A stretch of 64,000 bases of DNA from Pseudomonas benzenivorans (GTDB lineage Bacteria; Pseudomonadota; Gammaproteobacteria; Pseudomonadales; Pseudomonadaceae). A program made the translations under genes and the position numbers. The stretch's first letter is position 1, and the number at the start of each line of letters is the position of its first letter. Of the stretch, positions 10,594 to 20,300 are shown in pieces. The stretch is from positions 2,294,001 to 2,358,000 of the forward strand of contig NZ_CP073346.1 in assembly GCF_024397895.1 (NCBI RefSeq), written 5' to 3'. The notes beneath the pieces were generated by a model. It saw only the letters and a list, made by a program, of their open reading frames with translations, searched no databases and was not told the origin of the DNA.

Positions 10594-11367
10594 TCAGAGG
10601 TCCGGGGCGGGTTGCGCCTGCAACGCCGCCAGCAAGGCCGCGGCGCTGGCGCCGCGGCAGTCCACAACAATCTCGGCGCCTGCGGCACGCGCCTGATCGG
10701 CGACGCGCGGGCTGGGTACAAACAAGGGTAGCCGAGCCAGCTCGGGCCAGTGCTCGGCCGCCAACAGCTGCAGATGACTGAAGCCCTGTCCGCTGCTGAC
10801 CACCAGGCCATTCAGGCGCTGGCTGCGCACCCGCTCGCTCAGGGTTCCGGCCGGATAGTCCGGCAGCAGACGGCGATACAGCGGCAGATACTCGACCTGC
10901 ACGCCCTGCTCGCGCAATCGCTCGGCGAGCAACTCGCGGCCGTCCTCACCACGCAGGATCAGCACCCGCGGCGTGAAGGCCTCGGCCAGCGCCCGCTGCA
11001 ACTGGGGCAGCGCCAACAGGCTTTCGCTGTCGTCGCCGCCCTCCGGGAAATACACCTGCAGGCCATAGTCGGCGAGGATCTCGGCGGTGGCCGCGCCGAC
11101 GCTGAACCACGGCTGCTCGGCCAGCGGTTGCGGCCAGTAGCGGTCGAGCAGCGCCAGGCCCAACCTGGCCGCCGGTTTGCTCACCACGATCACCGCGCTG
11201 TAGCGATCCAGGTCGAGAATGGTTGCCCGATGCTCGGCGGTCTCGTCCAGCGCCTCGATCGCCAGCAGCGGCAGGCTGCTGCTGTGGACGCCCTCGGCGG
11301 CCAGTGTCGCCGCCAGCGCCGGGCATTCCTCCGCCGGGCGGGTCAGCAGCAGGCGCCAGGCACTCAC
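10594..11367 (-). CDS. hemD: Uroporphyrinogen-III synthase
   Basis: A 257-residue HemD. The N-terminal LLLTRPAEE motif, the central VGAATAEIL and the YLPLYRR / [11 protein letters not shown] stretches are typical of this poorly conserved two-domain family. It cyclises hydroxymethylbilane with inversion of ring D to uroporphyrinogen III, directly after HemC. It overlaps hemC by four bases (ATGA), so translation is probably coupled. Confidence 0.9.
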   Translation of the reverse strand: MSAWRLLLTRPAEECPALAATLAAEGVHSSSLPLLAIEALDETAEHRATILDLDRYSAVIVVSKPAARLGLALLDRYWPQPLAEQPWFSVGAATAEILADYGLQVYFPEGGDDSESLLALPQLQRALAEAFTPRVLILRGEDGRELLAERLREQGVQVEYLPLYRRLLPDYPAGTLSERVRSQRLNGLVVSSGQGFSHLQLLAAEHWPELARLPLFVPSPRVADQARAAGAEIVVDCRGASAAALLAALQAQPAPDL

Positions 11368-12302
11368 TCGGGATCGGCCTCGCCGTAGATCGCCTGCAGG
11401 ATGGCCGCCGCGCCCTTAGCCAGCAGGGCTTCGGCCACCCGCACGCCGAGCTGCTCGGCCTCCGCTGACGGCGCGCGACTCTCGGCGCGCAGCAGCAACC
11501 CGCCATCCGGCTGGCCGACCAGGCCGCGCAACCACAGCTGCTCGCCTTCGAGCACCGCATAACAGGCGATCGGCACCTGACAGCCGCCGTTCAGGCGCTT
11601 GTTCAGCGCGCGTTCGGCCGTCACCCGCAGGGCCGTGTCGCCGTGATGCAGGGGTGCCAGCAAGGCATGGATCTCCGTGTCGGCGCTGCGACACTCGATA
11701 CCCACCGCGCCCTGGCCGCCAGCCGGCAGGCTGTCCTCGGCGCTGATCGAGGAACGGATGCGATCGGCGAAACCGAGGCGAATCAGCCCGGCGGCGGCGA
11801 GGATGATGGCGTCGTAGTCGCCGGCATCGAGCTTGGCCAGGCGCGTATTGACGTTGCCACGCAGGAACTGGATCTTCAGGTCCGGGCGGCGCGCCAGCAA
11901 CTGCGATTGCCGGCGCAGGCTGGAGGTACCGACCACGCTGCCGGGCGGCAACGCATCGAGGCTGTCGAAACGATTGGAGACGAAGGCATCGCGCGGATCT
12001 TCGCGCTCACAGATGCAGTACAGGCCCAGGCCATGGGGGAAGTCCATCGGCACATCCTTCATCGAATGCACGGCGATGTCGGCCTGGTTCTCCAGCAGCG
12101 CGGTTTCCAGTTCCTTGACGAACAGGCCCTTGCCGCCGATTTTCGCCAGCGGCGCATCGAGCAGCTTGTCGCCGCGGCTGACCATGGGCACCAGGCTGAC
12201 CTTCAGCCCCGGGTGCGCCTGTTCCAGGCGGGCCTTGACGTGTTCGGCCTGCCACAGGGCCAGGGCACTTTTACGGGTGGCAATGCGGATTTCGCGGGGC
12301 AT
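11364..12302 (-). CDS. hemC: Porphobilinogen deaminase (hydroxymethylbilane synthase)
   Basis: A 312-residue HemC. Recognisable motifs are [36 protein letters not shown] and [12 protein letters not shown]; the Cys in the last one carries the covalent dipyrromethane cofactor. It polymerises four porphobilinogens into hydroxymethylbilane. The ATG at 12302 gives the standard [12 protein letters not shown] start; an in-frame TTG two codons upstream is less likely. It heads the hemCDXY operon, 119 bases downstream of algR on the same strand. Confidence 0.95.
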   Translation of the reverse strand: MPREIRIATRKSALALWQAEHVKARLEQAHPGLKVSLVPMVSRGDKLLDAPLAKIGGKGLFVKELETALLENQADIAVHSMKDVPMDFPHGLGLYCICEREDPRDAFVSNRFDSLDALPPGSVVGTSSLRRQSQLLARRPDLKIQFLRGNVNTRLAKLDAGDYDAIILAAAGLIRLGFADRIRSSISAEDSLPAGGQGAVGIECRSADTEIHALLAPLHHGDTALRVTAERALNKRLNGGCQVPIACYAVLEGEQLWLRGLVGQPDGGLLLRAESRAPSAEAEQLGVRVAEALLAKGAAAILQAIYGEADPE

Positions 12303-12421
12303 GGGCAATTCCAGATTTCGAACCGCCGAGGATGATAACAGGCTGATCCGCCCGGAGCCTGCGGCCGAATGCAGCGCCTGCCAGGTCGGCGACTGTGCAG
12401 GGCCTCGAAGCGGGCGCGCGG

Positions 12422-13168
12422 CTAGAGGCTGTTCATCAGTTTGCGCACCCCGGCGACATGCCGGCGACTGACGATCAGCGCATCGCCATCCAGCCCCTTG
12501 AGGTACAGCTGGAAATGCCCGAGCGGGGTGCGCTGCAGGCGCTCGATGCGATCGCGCGCCACCAGGGCATTACGGTGGATGCGCACGAAACGCTCGCCGA
12601 ACTCGTCCTCCAGGGCCTTCAAGGGTTCGTCCAGCAGAACCTCGCCGCCCTCATGGCGCAGCGTCACGTACTTGTGGTCGGCGATGAAGTAGATCACCTG
12701 ATCCAGGGGAATCAATTCGATGCCCTTGCGGGTGCGGGCACTGATGTGGGTGCGCGGGCCGCCGCCGGTTTCCGCGGCCGGGCGGGTCAGGGCGGCAAGC
12801 TGCACACGGTTGGGCCGCTCGGCTTTCTTCAGGGCTTCGCTGAGGCTTTCCGGGCGCACGGGTTTGACCAGGTAACCCACGGCGCTGACCTTGAACGCCT
12901 CAAGGGCGAATTCGTCGTGAGCGGTACAGAAGATCACCGCCGGCGGCGCCTCGCGCTCGCAGAGTTTCGCCGCCACCTGCAGGCCGTCGAGCCCGGGCAT
13001 GCGGATATCCAGCAGCACGATATCCGGCCTCAGGTTGTCGATCAGGGTCAATGCCTCTTCACCGTTGCTGGCAGCGGGCTCGAGAACTCTATAGCCATCG
13101 AGGTCGCCGACCATACGGCTGAGGCGGTCGCGGGCCAAGGGTTCGTCATCGACTATCAGGACATTCAT
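12422..13168 (-). CDS. algR: AlgR, LytTR-type response regulator
   Basis: A 248-residue regulator, the same length as P. aeruginosa AlgR. Residues 1-120 are a receiver domain with acidic residues Asp7/Asp8, phospho-acceptor Asp54 in [10 protein letters not shown], Thr in FCTAHDE and Lys in YLVKPVRP. Residues about 140-248 are a LytTR DNA-binding domain ([17 protein letters not shown]). In P. aeruginosa AlgR controls alginate, twitching motility and virulence genes. The start was set at the ATG at 13168, which overlaps the algZ stop (ATGA). Confidence 0.95.
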   Translation of the reverse strand: MNVLIVDDEPLARDRLSRMVGDLDGYRVLEPAASNGEEALTLIDNLRPDIVLLDIRMPGLDGLQVAAKLCEREAPPAVIFCTAHDEFALEAFKVSAVGYLVKPVRPESLSEALKKAERPNRVQLAALTRPAAETGGGPRTHISARTRKGIELIPLDQVIYFIADHKYVTLRHEGGEVLLDEPLKALEDEFGERFVRIHRNALVARDRIERLQRTPLGHFQLYLKGLDGDALIVSRRHVAGVRKLMNSL

Positions 13169-14247
13169 AATGCACGGGCTTCCTGCGTGAGTCTCGCACA
13201 AGGATAGCGTAGACAGGTGTAGTGACGGCCGTCACGGCGCTCCACGCTGAGACTGGCCCGCGCACCGAAAAGTGCGGCGAGGCGCGCATCGATGTTGTTC
13301 AGCGCCTGATGGGTGCCGCGCGAAGGCCGCTGCTCCCCCTGCAGCTCGTAGGGGTTGCTGACGCAGAGACGGAAGATGCCCTCCGAGTAGCTCGCCTCGA
13401 CCCGCACCAGGCCGCCTTCGACCCGCGGCTGGATGCCATAGACCAGGGCATTCTCCAGCAGCGGCTGCAGGGTCAGCTGCGGAATCGGCAAATCGTTCGG
13501 CACGTCGGCTACCTCCCACTGCAACTGTAGCCGCTCGCCGAGCCGGTAATGCTCGATCGACAAATAGCGCTTGGCCAGCTCCAGCTCCTCAATCCAGGGC
13601 ACCAGGCTGCCAGGCTTGGCCAGGCTGGCGCGAAACAGGTCGGACAGATCCAGTACCGCCTGTTCGGCCTTGTACGGATCGACTGCGACCAGACTGGCGA
13701 TGCTGTTCAGGCTGTTGAACAGAAAGTGCGGGCGGATCCGCGCCTGCAATGATTCGATGCGCGCGCGCAGTTCGGCCTGCTCCTGCCGACGCCATTGGCT
13801 CTGCAGATAGAAATAGCGTAGCAGCAGTGCCGACATGATCATGCCGATCAGGGCGTGACGCAGGTAGAGGTTGACCTCGCCGTCGTGGGGCAGCGGCCCG
13901 CCGAGCTGGTAATAATCGGCCACCGCGGTGCAGGCCAGGGTCAGGGCGACCACGATCGCGCAGCACAGGCTGCCGGCCAGGGCCGCGCGCAGGCGCGCCA
14001 GCAGCGGTCGCAGTCGGCACAGCAACGCCGCCGACAGCAGCACGATCCACTGCACGAACAGCGACGTCAGGGCCAGGCGCACCCAGTTGAAGCCGGGCAG
14101 CATCGGCTCGGCGAGCACCAGCACCAGCACCAGCAGCTCGGCGAGCAGCACCAGGCTCAGCAGCGCCTCCGGCTGACAGAGCTCCGGGATGAAGAAGTCG
14201 TCATCCGGCGCGGCGGTGTTCTTATTGTTGTTCCATTGAGTAGGCAT
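13165..14247 (-). CDS. algZ: AlgZ (FimS), sensor histidine kinase of AlgR
   Basis: A 360-residue LytS-type sensor. The N-terminal ~150 residues hold four to six membrane helices; the histidine box is RPHFLFNSLNSI, and a reduced ATPase domain follows with the N-box LLENALVYGIQP. As noted for AlgZ in other pseudomonads, I do not see a full G1/G2 ATP-lid as in classical kinases. It is cotranscribed with algR (four-base overlap) and divergent from argH. Confidence 0.93.
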   Translation of the reverse strand: MPTQWNNNKNTAAPDDDFFIPELCQPEALLSLVLLAELLVLVLVLAEPMLPGFNWVRLALTSLFVQWIVLLSAALLCRLRPLLARLRAALAGSLCCAIVVALTLACTAVADYYQLGGPLPHDGEVNLYLRHALIGMIMSALLLRYFYLQSQWRRQEQAELRARIESLQARIRPHFLFNSLNSIASLVAVDPYKAEQAVLDLSDLFRASLAKPGSLVPWIEELELAKRYLSIEHYRLGERLQLQWEVADVPNDLPIPQLTLQPLLENALVYGIQPRVEGGLVRVEASYSEGIFRLCVSNPYELQGEQRPSRGTHQALNNIDARLAALFGARASLSVERRDGRHYTCLRYPCARLTQEARAL

Positions 14248-14502
14248 CGGCGCAGTTTCCGTGTAGCGCGTCCAGGCGGCAAGACGGCCCGCTCCGGCCG
14301 GGCGAAATAAAGCCCTGAAATACCCGCCGGCACCTCAAATTGTGATCCGCCCTACATTGGCATCCCGTCATCCGACGCGCTCGACCGGCAAAACCGCCGC
14401 GGCGATTTTGCCCGCGACCCTGTTATTATCGACGGACTTTTTCCGCCGCGCCGGCCGTTATCCGCGGCCTGCACGAATCAGCGCACCAGCCGAGCGAATC
14501 CC
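14248..14502. promoter_or_regulatory. Divergent algZ / argH promoter region
   Basis: A 255-base gap between divergent starts. A TATTAT hexamer at 14424-14429 is a possible -10 for argH, but no good -35 sits 16-18 bases before it. No gene is visible. Confidence 0.35.
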
Positions 14503-15897
14503 ATGAGCACAGAGAAGACCAACCAATCCTGGGGCGGCCGCTTCAGCGAGCCCGTCGACGCCTTCGTCGCCCGCTTCACCGCCTCCGTCGAGTTCGACAA
14601 GCGCCTGTATCGCCACGACATCATGGGCTCCGTCGCCCACGCGACCATGCTGGCCCAGGTCGGCGTGCTCAGCGAGGCCGAACGCGACAACATCGTCGAC
14701 GGCCTGCAGCAGATTCAGGGCGAGATCGAGGCCGGCCGCTTCGACTGGCGCGTCGACCTGGAAGACGTGCACATGAACATCGAGGCCAAGCTCACCGAGC
14801 GCATCGGCGTTACCGGCAAGAAACTGCACACCGGCCGTTCGCGCAACGACCAGGTGGCCACCGACATCCGCCTGTGGCTGCGCGATGAGATCGACGTCAT
14901 CCTGGCCGAGATCACGCGCCTGCAGCAGGGCCTGCTGGAGCAGGCCGAGCGGGAGGCCGAGACCATCATGCCCGGCTTTACCCACCTGCAGACTGCCCAG
15001 CCGGTGACCTTCGGCCACCACCTGCTGGCCTGGTTCGAGATGCTGTCCCGCGATTACGAGCGCCTGGTCGATTGCCGCAAGCGCACCAACCGCATGCCCC
15101 TGGGCTCGGCCGCGCTGGCCGGCACCACCTACCCGATCGACCGGCAGGTCACCGCCCGCCTGCTGGGCTTCGACAGCGTCGGCGGCAACTCCCTGGACGG
15201 CGTCTCGGACCGCGACTTCGCCATCGAATTCTGCGCCGCCGCCGCCCTGGCGATGATGCACCTGTCGCGCTTCTCCGAGGAGCTGGTGCTGTGGACCAGC
15301 GCGCAGTTCCAGTTCATCGACCTGCCCGACCGTTTCTGCACCGGCAGCTCGATCATGCCGCAGAAGAAGAACCCGGACGTGCCGGAGCTGGTGCGCGGCA
15401 AGACCGGCCGCGTGTTCGGCGCCCTGACCGGCCTGCTGACCCTGATGAAGGGCCAGCCGCTGGCCTACAACAAGGACAACCAGGAAGACAAGGAGCCGCT
15501 GTTCGACGCCGCCGACACCCTGCGCGACAGCCTGCGCGCCTTCGCCGACATGATCCCGGCGATCAAGCCCAAGCACGCGATCATGCGCGAAGCGGCGCTG
15601 CGCGGCTTCTCCACCGCCACCGACCTGGCCGACTACCTGGTGCGCAAGGGCCTGCCCTTCCGCGACTGCCACGAGATCGTCGGCCATGCGGTGAAGTACG
15701 GCGTCGACAACACCAAGGACCTGGCCGAGATGAGCCTGGACGAACTGCGCCAGTTCAGCGACCAGATCGAGCAGGACGTGTTCGCCGTGCTGACCCTGGA
15801 GGGTTCGGTGGGCGCCCGCGACCACGTCGGCGGCACCGCACCCAACCAGGTGCGCGCCGCGGTCAAGCGCGGCCAGGCACTGCTGGCCGCTCGCTAA
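14503..15897 (+). CDS. argH: Argininosuccinate lyase
   Basis: A 464-residue fumarase/aspartase-superfamily enzyme. It carries the family signature [11 protein letters not shown] near residue 285 (catalytic Ser), plus [12 protein letters not shown] and [10 protein letters not shown] motifs. It cleaves argininosuccinate to arginine and fumarate, the last step of arginine synthesis. It is monocistronic: algZ diverges upstream and a strong stem-loop follows. Confidence 0.96.
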   Translation: MSTEKTNQSWGGRFSEPVDAFVARFTASVEFDKRLYRHDIMGSVAHATMLAQVGVLSEAERDNIVDGLQQIQGEIEAGRFDWRVDLEDVHMNIEAKLTERIGVTGKKLHTGRSRNDQVATDIRLWLRDEIDVILAEITRLQQGLLEQAEREAETIMPGFTHLQTAQPVTFGHHLLAWFEMLSRDYERLVDCRKRTNRMPLGSAALAGTTYPIDRQVTARLLGFDSVGGNSLDGVSDRDFAIEFCAAAALAMMHLSRFSEELVLWTSAQFQFIDLPDRFCTGSSIMPQKKNPDVPELVRGKTGRVFGALTGLLTLMKGQPLAYNKDNQEDKEPLFDAADTLRDSLRAFADMIPAIKPKHAIMREAALRGFSTATDLADYLVRKGLPFRDCHEIVGHAVKYGVDNTKDLAEMSLDELRQFSDQIEQDVFAVLTLEGSVGARDHVGGTAPNQVRAAVKRGQALLAAR

Positions 15898-15908
15898 CAG
15901 GGGCATAC

Positions 15909-15933
15909 CCGGCGGCGCGCAAGGCGCCGCCGG
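15909..15933. terminator. GC-rich stem-loop between argH and the HxlR gene
   Basis: CCGGCGGCGC (15909-15918) pairs with GCGCCGCCGG (15924-15933) around a GCAAG loop, between two convergent genes. No T run follows on either strand, like the stem-loop behind algQ. Confidence 0.5.
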
Positions 15934-15942
15934 CACAAGCCC

Positions 15943-16641
15943 TCAGCCGCGTCGCGGCCCGGAACGTTTGCGCCGAGTCTCGGCAAAGGCACTGGTGCCC
16001 AGCCAACTCCACAGCCTGCGAGCATCCGCCTCGCCGCCCTCCACGCGCAACTCATCGGCGCGGATCACCTCTTTTGGCGTGCGATCGCCGGCCCATACCT
16101 CGGTCAGGGCCCGCACCGTGGCATCCACCACCAGGGTCAGCTCGCGCCCAGGATCGTCGCGGCACAGGTCGGCTACACCCTCTTCGACCACCAACCACCA
16201 GCTCGCCTCCCCCGGGCGGGCATCACGAAAGCAGAACTGGATGACCACCGGGCAGGGCGGAAAGGCTTCGAGCTGGACGAAGCGGCGCACGTCCCACATC
16301 AATAATCCCGCATCGAGCTGATCGTCGCGCAGGCGGCTGCCGATCCACTGGGCGCCCCAATGTCCCAGGGCCATGACGATCGGTCGCAGATCCTCGCCAG
16401 CGGCCGTCAGGCTGTACTCCCAGACATTGCCAACGGCGGTGCGCTGGACCACGCCTATCTCCTCCAGGTGGCGCAGGCGCTGGGTCAGCAGGCTGCTGGA
16501 CATGCGCGGCACGCCGCGGTGCAGATCGTTGAAGCGTTTGCTGCCGCACAGCAGCTCGCGCACCACCAGGGGCGTCCAGCGGCTGCACAGCGCCTCGGCG
16601 CCGCGCGCAACGGTACAGAACTGGCCGTAGCTGTCGTCCAT
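15943..16641 (-). CDS. HxlR-type winged-helix regulator with SCP2-like C-terminal domain
   Basis: A 232-residue protein, about twice the length of a plain HxlR regulator. Residues 1-100 are the HxlR winged helix (RWTPLVVRELLCGSKRFNDL and the LTQRLRHLEEIGVV recognition region). The remaining ~125 residues resemble an SCP2 sterol-carrier-like ligand pocket (TLVVDATVRALTEVWAG and IRADELRVEGGEADA). HxlR proteins often sense electrophiles through cysteines or ligands; here the extra domain is the likelier sensor. The ATG at 16641 was preferred to a non-ATG start 24 bases upstream. It is divergent from the nitrilase gene and probably controls it. Confidence 0.8.
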   Translation of the reverse strand: MDDSYGQFCTVARGAEALCSRWTPLVVRELLCGSKRFNDLHRGVPRMSSSLLTQRLRHLEEIGVVQRTAVGNVWEYSLTAAGEDLRPIVMALGHWGAQWIGSRLRDDQLDAGLLMWDVRRFVQLEAFPPCPVVIQFCFRDARPGEASWWLVVEEGVADLCRDDPGRELTLVVDATVRALTEVWAGDRTPKEVIRADELRVEGGEADARRLWSWLGTSAFAETRRKRSGPRRG

Positions 16642-16744
16642 CGTCAGGCCTCGGGATAGCAACACTTCAGATTCTGGACTAGTTGCGCCATTGCGCCAGG
16701 CGCAGGCTAAAGCTCACGAGTTCACCGCAATGAGGAGAACGACC
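16642..16744. promoter_or_regulatory. Divergent HxlR / nitrilase control region
   Basis: A 103-base gap. It contains a close direct repeat TGCGCCA (16684-16690) / TGCGCCA (16692-16698) followed by GGCGCA, a reasonable operator candidate, and a GAGGAG ribosome site before the nitrilase ATG. Confidence 0.35.
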
Positions 16745-17686
16745 ATGAGCATGATCGCAATCATCCAGCGCCCGCCGGTATTGCTCGACCGCGCGGCCAC
16801 CCTTGCCCGGGCCCTGGACTCGATAGGCGAAGCGGCCGCGGCAGGCGCCGAACTGGTGGTACTGCCGGAGCAGCACATCCCGGGCTACCCGTCGTGGATC
16901 TGGCGCCTCGCGGCCGGTCGCGACGGCGCCCTGCTGGGCCAGTTGCACGCACAGCTGCTGGCCAACGCCGTGGACATCGCCCGCGGCGACCTCGAGCCCC
17001 TGCAAGCCGCCGCCCGTACTCACAAGCTGACCATCGTCTGCGGCCTCAACGAGTGCGAGCACGCCCGCGGCGGCGGCACCCTGTACAACAGCGTGGTGCT
17101 GATCGGCGCCGACGGCACGTTGCTCAATCGCCACCGCAAGCTGATGCCGACCAACCCCGAACGCATGGTGCATGGCCTGGGCGACGCCGCCGGCCTGCGC
17201 ACGGTGGACACCCCGGTCGGCCGGGTCGGCACCCTGATCTGCTGGGAGAGCTACATGCCCCTGGCGCGCTACAGCCTGTATGCCGAGGGGGTGCAGGTCT
17301 ACGTCGCGCCCACCTACGACAGCGGCGAGGGCTGGTTGGCGACCCTGCGCCACGTCGCCCTGGAGGGCCGCTGCTGGGTCCTGGGCAGCGGCACTGTGCT
17401 GCGCGGCCGCGACATCCCGGCCGATCTGCCGGGGCGCGAACAGCTGTTCCCCGAGCCGGACGAGTGGATCAACGACGGCGACTCGGTGGTAATCGACCCC
17501 AAGGGCTGCATCGTCGCCGGGCCACTGCACCGCGAGAGCGGCATTCTCTACGCGCAGATCGACAGCAACCAGGTGGCCCCTGCGCGCCGGGCCCTGGACG
17601 TATGCGGACACTACGCGCGCCCGGACATTTTCGAACTGCAGGTGCGGCGCACGCCTGCCCAGGCGGCGCGCTTCATCGACCAGTAA
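16745..17686 (+). CDS. Nitrilase (carbon-nitrogen hydrolase family)
   Basis: A 313-residue nitrilase-superfamily enzyme. The catalytic triad is visible: Glu42 (VVLPEQHIPGYPSW), Lys132 (NRHRKLMPTNPERM) and Cys166 (TLICWESYMPLARY). The CWESYMP and VAPTYDSGEGW stretches place it in the true nitrilase branch (EC 3.5.5.1, nitrile to acid and ammonia) rather than the amidase branches; the preferred nitrile is unknown. GAGGAG lies 8 bases before the ATG. It is followed after 70 bases by a GFA-family gene and is probably cotranscribed with it. Confidence 0.88.
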   Translation: MSMIAIIQRPPVLLDRAATLARALDSIGEAAAAGAELVVLPEQHIPGYPSWIWRLAAGRDGALLGQLHAQLLANAVDIARGDLEPLQAAARTHKLTIVCGLNECEHARGGGTLYNSVVLIGADGTLLNRHRKLMPTNPERMVHGLGDAAGLRTVDTPVGRVGTLICWESYMPLARYSLYAEGVQVYVAPTYDSGEGWLATLRHVALEGRCWVLGSGTVLRGRDIPADLPGREQLFPEPDEWINDGDSVVIDPKGCIVAGPLHRESGILYAQIDSNQVAPARRALDVCGHYARPDIFELQVRRTPAQAARFIDQ

Positions 17687-17756
17687 CCCCCGAGCCCTGC
17701 CGAGCGCCCCGAGCCGCTGACCCGGCCTGGGCTCGGCCATCGAGAGGAGAAACCCC

Positions 17757-18191
17757 ATGAACAGCCAACCCACCTACCAAGGCCAATGCTTCTGCGGCGC
17801 CGTCCAGTTCACCGTCAGCGGCGAACCGGTCGCGATGGGCTATTGCCATTGCGCGTCCTGTCGCCACTGGTCGGCCGGTCCGGTCAATGCCTTCACCCTT
17901 TGGTCTCCCGAGGCCCTCCAGGTGACCCGTGGCGCCGAGCACATCGGTCGCTACAACAAGACCCCGCAGAGCACGCGCCAGTGGTGCAGAAAGTGCGGCG
18001 GTCACCTGTTCACCGAGCATCCGGAGATGAAGCTGATCGACGTCTCCGTCGCGCTGCTTGGCCAGGACGACTTCGCCCCGGCGGTACATGTGCACTATCA
18101 GGAGGCAGTCTTGAGGATCAAGGATGGCCTGCCCAAGTGGCAGGACGTGCCCAGCGAAATGGGCGGATCGGGCGTCGCCCTGGCAGAATGA
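17757..18191 (+). CDS. GFA family protein (CENP-V/GFA fold, zinc-binding)
   Basis: A 144-residue protein of the glutathione-dependent formaldehyde-activating enzyme fold. The zinc ligands are in CFCGAVQF, CHCASCRHW and WCRKCGGHLF, and the C-terminal PSEMGGSG motif is common in this family. The founding member binds a formaldehyde-glutathione adduct, but most members have no proven activity. Its position behind the nitrilase suggests it handles a reactive product or substrate of the same pathway (inference). Confidence 0.82.
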   Translation: MNSQPTYQGQCFCGAVQFTVSGEPVAMGYCHCASCRHWSAGPVNAFTLWSPEALQVTRGAEHIGRYNKTPQSTRQWCRKCGGHLFTEHPEMKLIDVSVALLGQDDFAPAVHVHYQEAVLRIKDGLPKWQDVPSEMGGSGVALAE

Positions 18192-18427
18192 CGGCGCTGC
18201 CCAAAGGGCGGCGGAACGGCCCGACTTGGCGGAGCAGGCGAGCGTGCGGGCGGCAGCTTGACCCGCGAAAACTCGCCGCGATTGCAGCGTCAACGAACCA
18301 TCTGCCAGAATCGTGACGCAGCGCACCCCCGATAGCCGGCCAAAGGCTCTAGGCTGGACGCTACGCAGGTCCGGATCGCCCGGGCTAAGCCTCACGCGAT
18401 AGGACGCCAGCCCGGGAGTAAAGCGCC

Positions 18428-19189
18428 ATGAAAAGGATCCTCCAAAGCCTCTTGCTGTTCGCCGGCCTGGGCGCCCTATCGGCCTGTGCCACGCCCCTGG
18501 TGATCCCCAGCCAGGTGAGCTGGCACATGCAGCTGAACGGCAAGCTGCAGAGGCCCGACCGTCAGCTGTACGACATCGACCTGTACGACACCTCGGCGCA
18601 AACCATCGGCGACCTCAAAGCCGTCGGCCGGATCGTCATCTGCTACTTCAGCGCCGGCAGCTGGGAGGACTGGCGACCGGACGCGGCGTCCTACCCGAGC
18701 GCAGCGCTCGGCGCGCCGTTGGCCGATTGGCCGGGCGAGCGCTGGCTGGACATTCGCCGTGCGGACGTTCGCGCGCTGCTCGCCAAACGTATGGACCTGG
18801 CAGTCAGCAAGGGTTGTCACGGCGTCGACCCGGACAACGTGGATGGCTACAGCAACCCCAACGGCCTGCAGCTGACCGCCGCCGATCAACTCGACTTCAA
18901 CCGCTGGCTGGCCCGCGAGGCCCACGCCCGCGACCTGGCCGTGGGCCTGAAGAACACCGTGGACTTGCTGCCGCAGCTGGTCGACGACTTCGACTTCGCG
19001 GTCAACGAAAGCTGTTACGCCTACCAGGAGTGCGACGGTTACCGGCTGTTCCGCCAGCAGGGCAAGCCGGTATTGATCGCCGAGTACCGCGCCTACAACA
19101 GCAAGATGTGCGCAAAGGCCGCAGCGGAAGGCTACCGGCTGCAGTTCTTCAAGCGCTCACTCAAGGGCGTCGGCAGGCCCTGCAGCTGA
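18428..19189 (+). CDS. GH114-like endo alpha-1,4-polygalactosaminidase family lipoprotein
   Basis: A 253-residue protein with a lipoprotein signal peptide ending in the lipobox LSAC (Cys about residue 19). The mature part shows the glycoside hydrolase 114 / TM1410-like TIM barrel: VICYFSAGSWEDWRPD, GCHGVDPDNVDGYSN and FAVNESCYAY. The Asp/Glu residues in DPDNVD and NES are the likely active site. Relatives cut galactosamine-containing polysaccharides. It is monocistronic and convergent with cheX, 20 bases apart. Confidence 0.8.
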   Translation: MKRILQSLLLFAGLGALSACATPLVIPSQVSWHMQLNGKLQRPDRQLYDIDLYDTSAQTIGDLKAVGRIVICYFSAGSWEDWRPDAASYPSAALGAPLADWPGERWLDIRRADVRALLAKRMDLAVSKGCHGVDPDNVDGYSNPNGLQLTAADQLDFNRWLAREAHARDLAVGLKNTVDLLPQLVDDFDFAVNESCYAYQECDGYRLFRQQGKPVLIAEYRAYNSKMCAKAAAEGYRLQFFKRSLKGVGRPCS

Positions 19190-19209
19190 GACAGGGCGGC
19201 GCCTGGCCG

Positions 19210-19671
19210 CTACTCGAAGCAGATCTCGATGACCGCCCGGCCGAACGGCGATTCGAAGGGCATGACGATCCTTGGCCCCTGGGCGTGATGGCTGATGCTG
19301 TGGTCGGTGCCGGCCACCACCATCGGCGTGGCCATCTCGAAGTCGAAGCCCTTCTCGGCCAGGCGGCGCTTGGCGCCGCCGGTGACCATGTTGGTGATTT
19401 CGCCGACCATGTCGGTGACTTCCTCGTTGATCTCCGCCGGTGCCTCGCCGAGCATCCGGCGCATCGCCTCCAGGGCCAGGCCCTTCTGGAAGGTCACCGA
19501 CATCGAGCCACGGGTCTGCGGACCGATCATGCCGATCAAGCCAGAGACATCGCCCAGCGCCCGCTCGTCGGTCTTGCGCTGCGGCTTGCCGGGGGTCAGA
19601 TCGAGGCGCGCCATGGTGCTCATCACCTCGAGCATCGACGCCAGAAAGGGATTGACGAATTCCGCCCGCAT
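19210..19671 (-). CDS. cheX: CheX-like chemotaxis phosphatase
   Basis: A 153-residue CheC/CheX-family protein. The expected phosphatase motif ExxN is present in DMVGEITNMVTGGAK, and the ends MRAEFVNPFLASMLEVMSTM and VIEICFE are typical for pseudomonad CheX. Such proteins dephosphorylate CheY-type receivers. No other chemotaxis gene is nearby. The ATG at 19671 was chosen because the family N-terminus begins there; the longer frame to 19923 is Ala-rich antisense noise. Confidence 0.82.
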   Translation of the reverse strand: MRAEFVNPFLASMLEVMSTMARLDLTPGKPQRKTDERALGDVSGLIGMIGPQTRGSMSVTFQKGLALEAMRRMLGEAPAEINEEVTDMVGEITNMVTGGAKRRLAEKGFDFEMATPMVVAGTDHSISHHAQGPRIVMPFESPFGRAVIEICFE

Positions 19672-19861
19672 GCTTGCCGCCTCCAGTGCCGCGGCCGCGC
19701 CGACCTCGGCCGCGGCGTTCGTTTCAGTGATGACCCGGGCACAGACTACGCCGGGCACCCGGCCAGTGGCCAGCCCCGCTCCGACCATTTCCGCCCCAGA
19801 ATGGCGAGGCGCGGTGGCGGCGGCCGTGGCACACTGGCCGCTCAGCCCCAGGAACCCCGAC

Positions 19862-20149
19862 ATGAGCGAACACCCAGAAGCCGAAGACGAAGCCTTCGCC
19901 GAAGCCGCACTGCTGCAGGCCATCGAGAATCAGATCGAGGCCGGCGAGCCCGCCGCCGCCCTGGCCGTGCTGAACAAGCTGAGTCTGGTCGGCTACGAGC
20001 GCGACGAAATCCTGCAGATGATGGCGCTGGTACTGGCCCACGAGGTCAAGGCCATGCTTGCCGAAGACCGCCCGTTCGACAACACTGCCTACGAGCAGGC
20101 CTTGCGCGCGCTGCCCGAGCTGCCGGAAGATCCGGCAGAGGCGGAGTGA
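19862..20149 (+). CDS. Small acidic conserved hypothetical protein
   Basis: A 95-residue very acidic protein (MSEHPEAEDEAFAEAALLQA start, EDPAEAE end) with an amphipathic helical middle. I do not recognise a domain with known function. It starts 190 bases from the divergent cheX and lies before a TIGR02647 gene; similar small acidic proteins are common in pseudomonad core genomes. The ATG is preceded by an Asn/Pro-coding shadow frame without a start. Confidence 0.65.
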   Translation: MSEHPEAEDEAFAEAALLQAIENQIEAGEPAAALAVLNKLSLVGYERDEILQMMALVLAHEVKAMLAEDRPFDNTAYEQALRALPELPEDPAEAE

Positions 20150-20300
20150 CGCCACCGCGCTACGCCAGTCGCCCAAGCCTGCGCACTCACACCGGGCTCG
20201 CTACACTGCAGACACCCGACACTGCCATCGGCCGTGCGGGCCACCTACCAGCCGGGCACCAACAGTGCGCGGCGCAAGACAACAAGAACCGGGAGCACTT

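Noticed and set aside
14458..15936. 492-residue minus-strand frame opposite argH
   Set aside because: Shadow of argH, with low-complexity composition and no recognisable fold.
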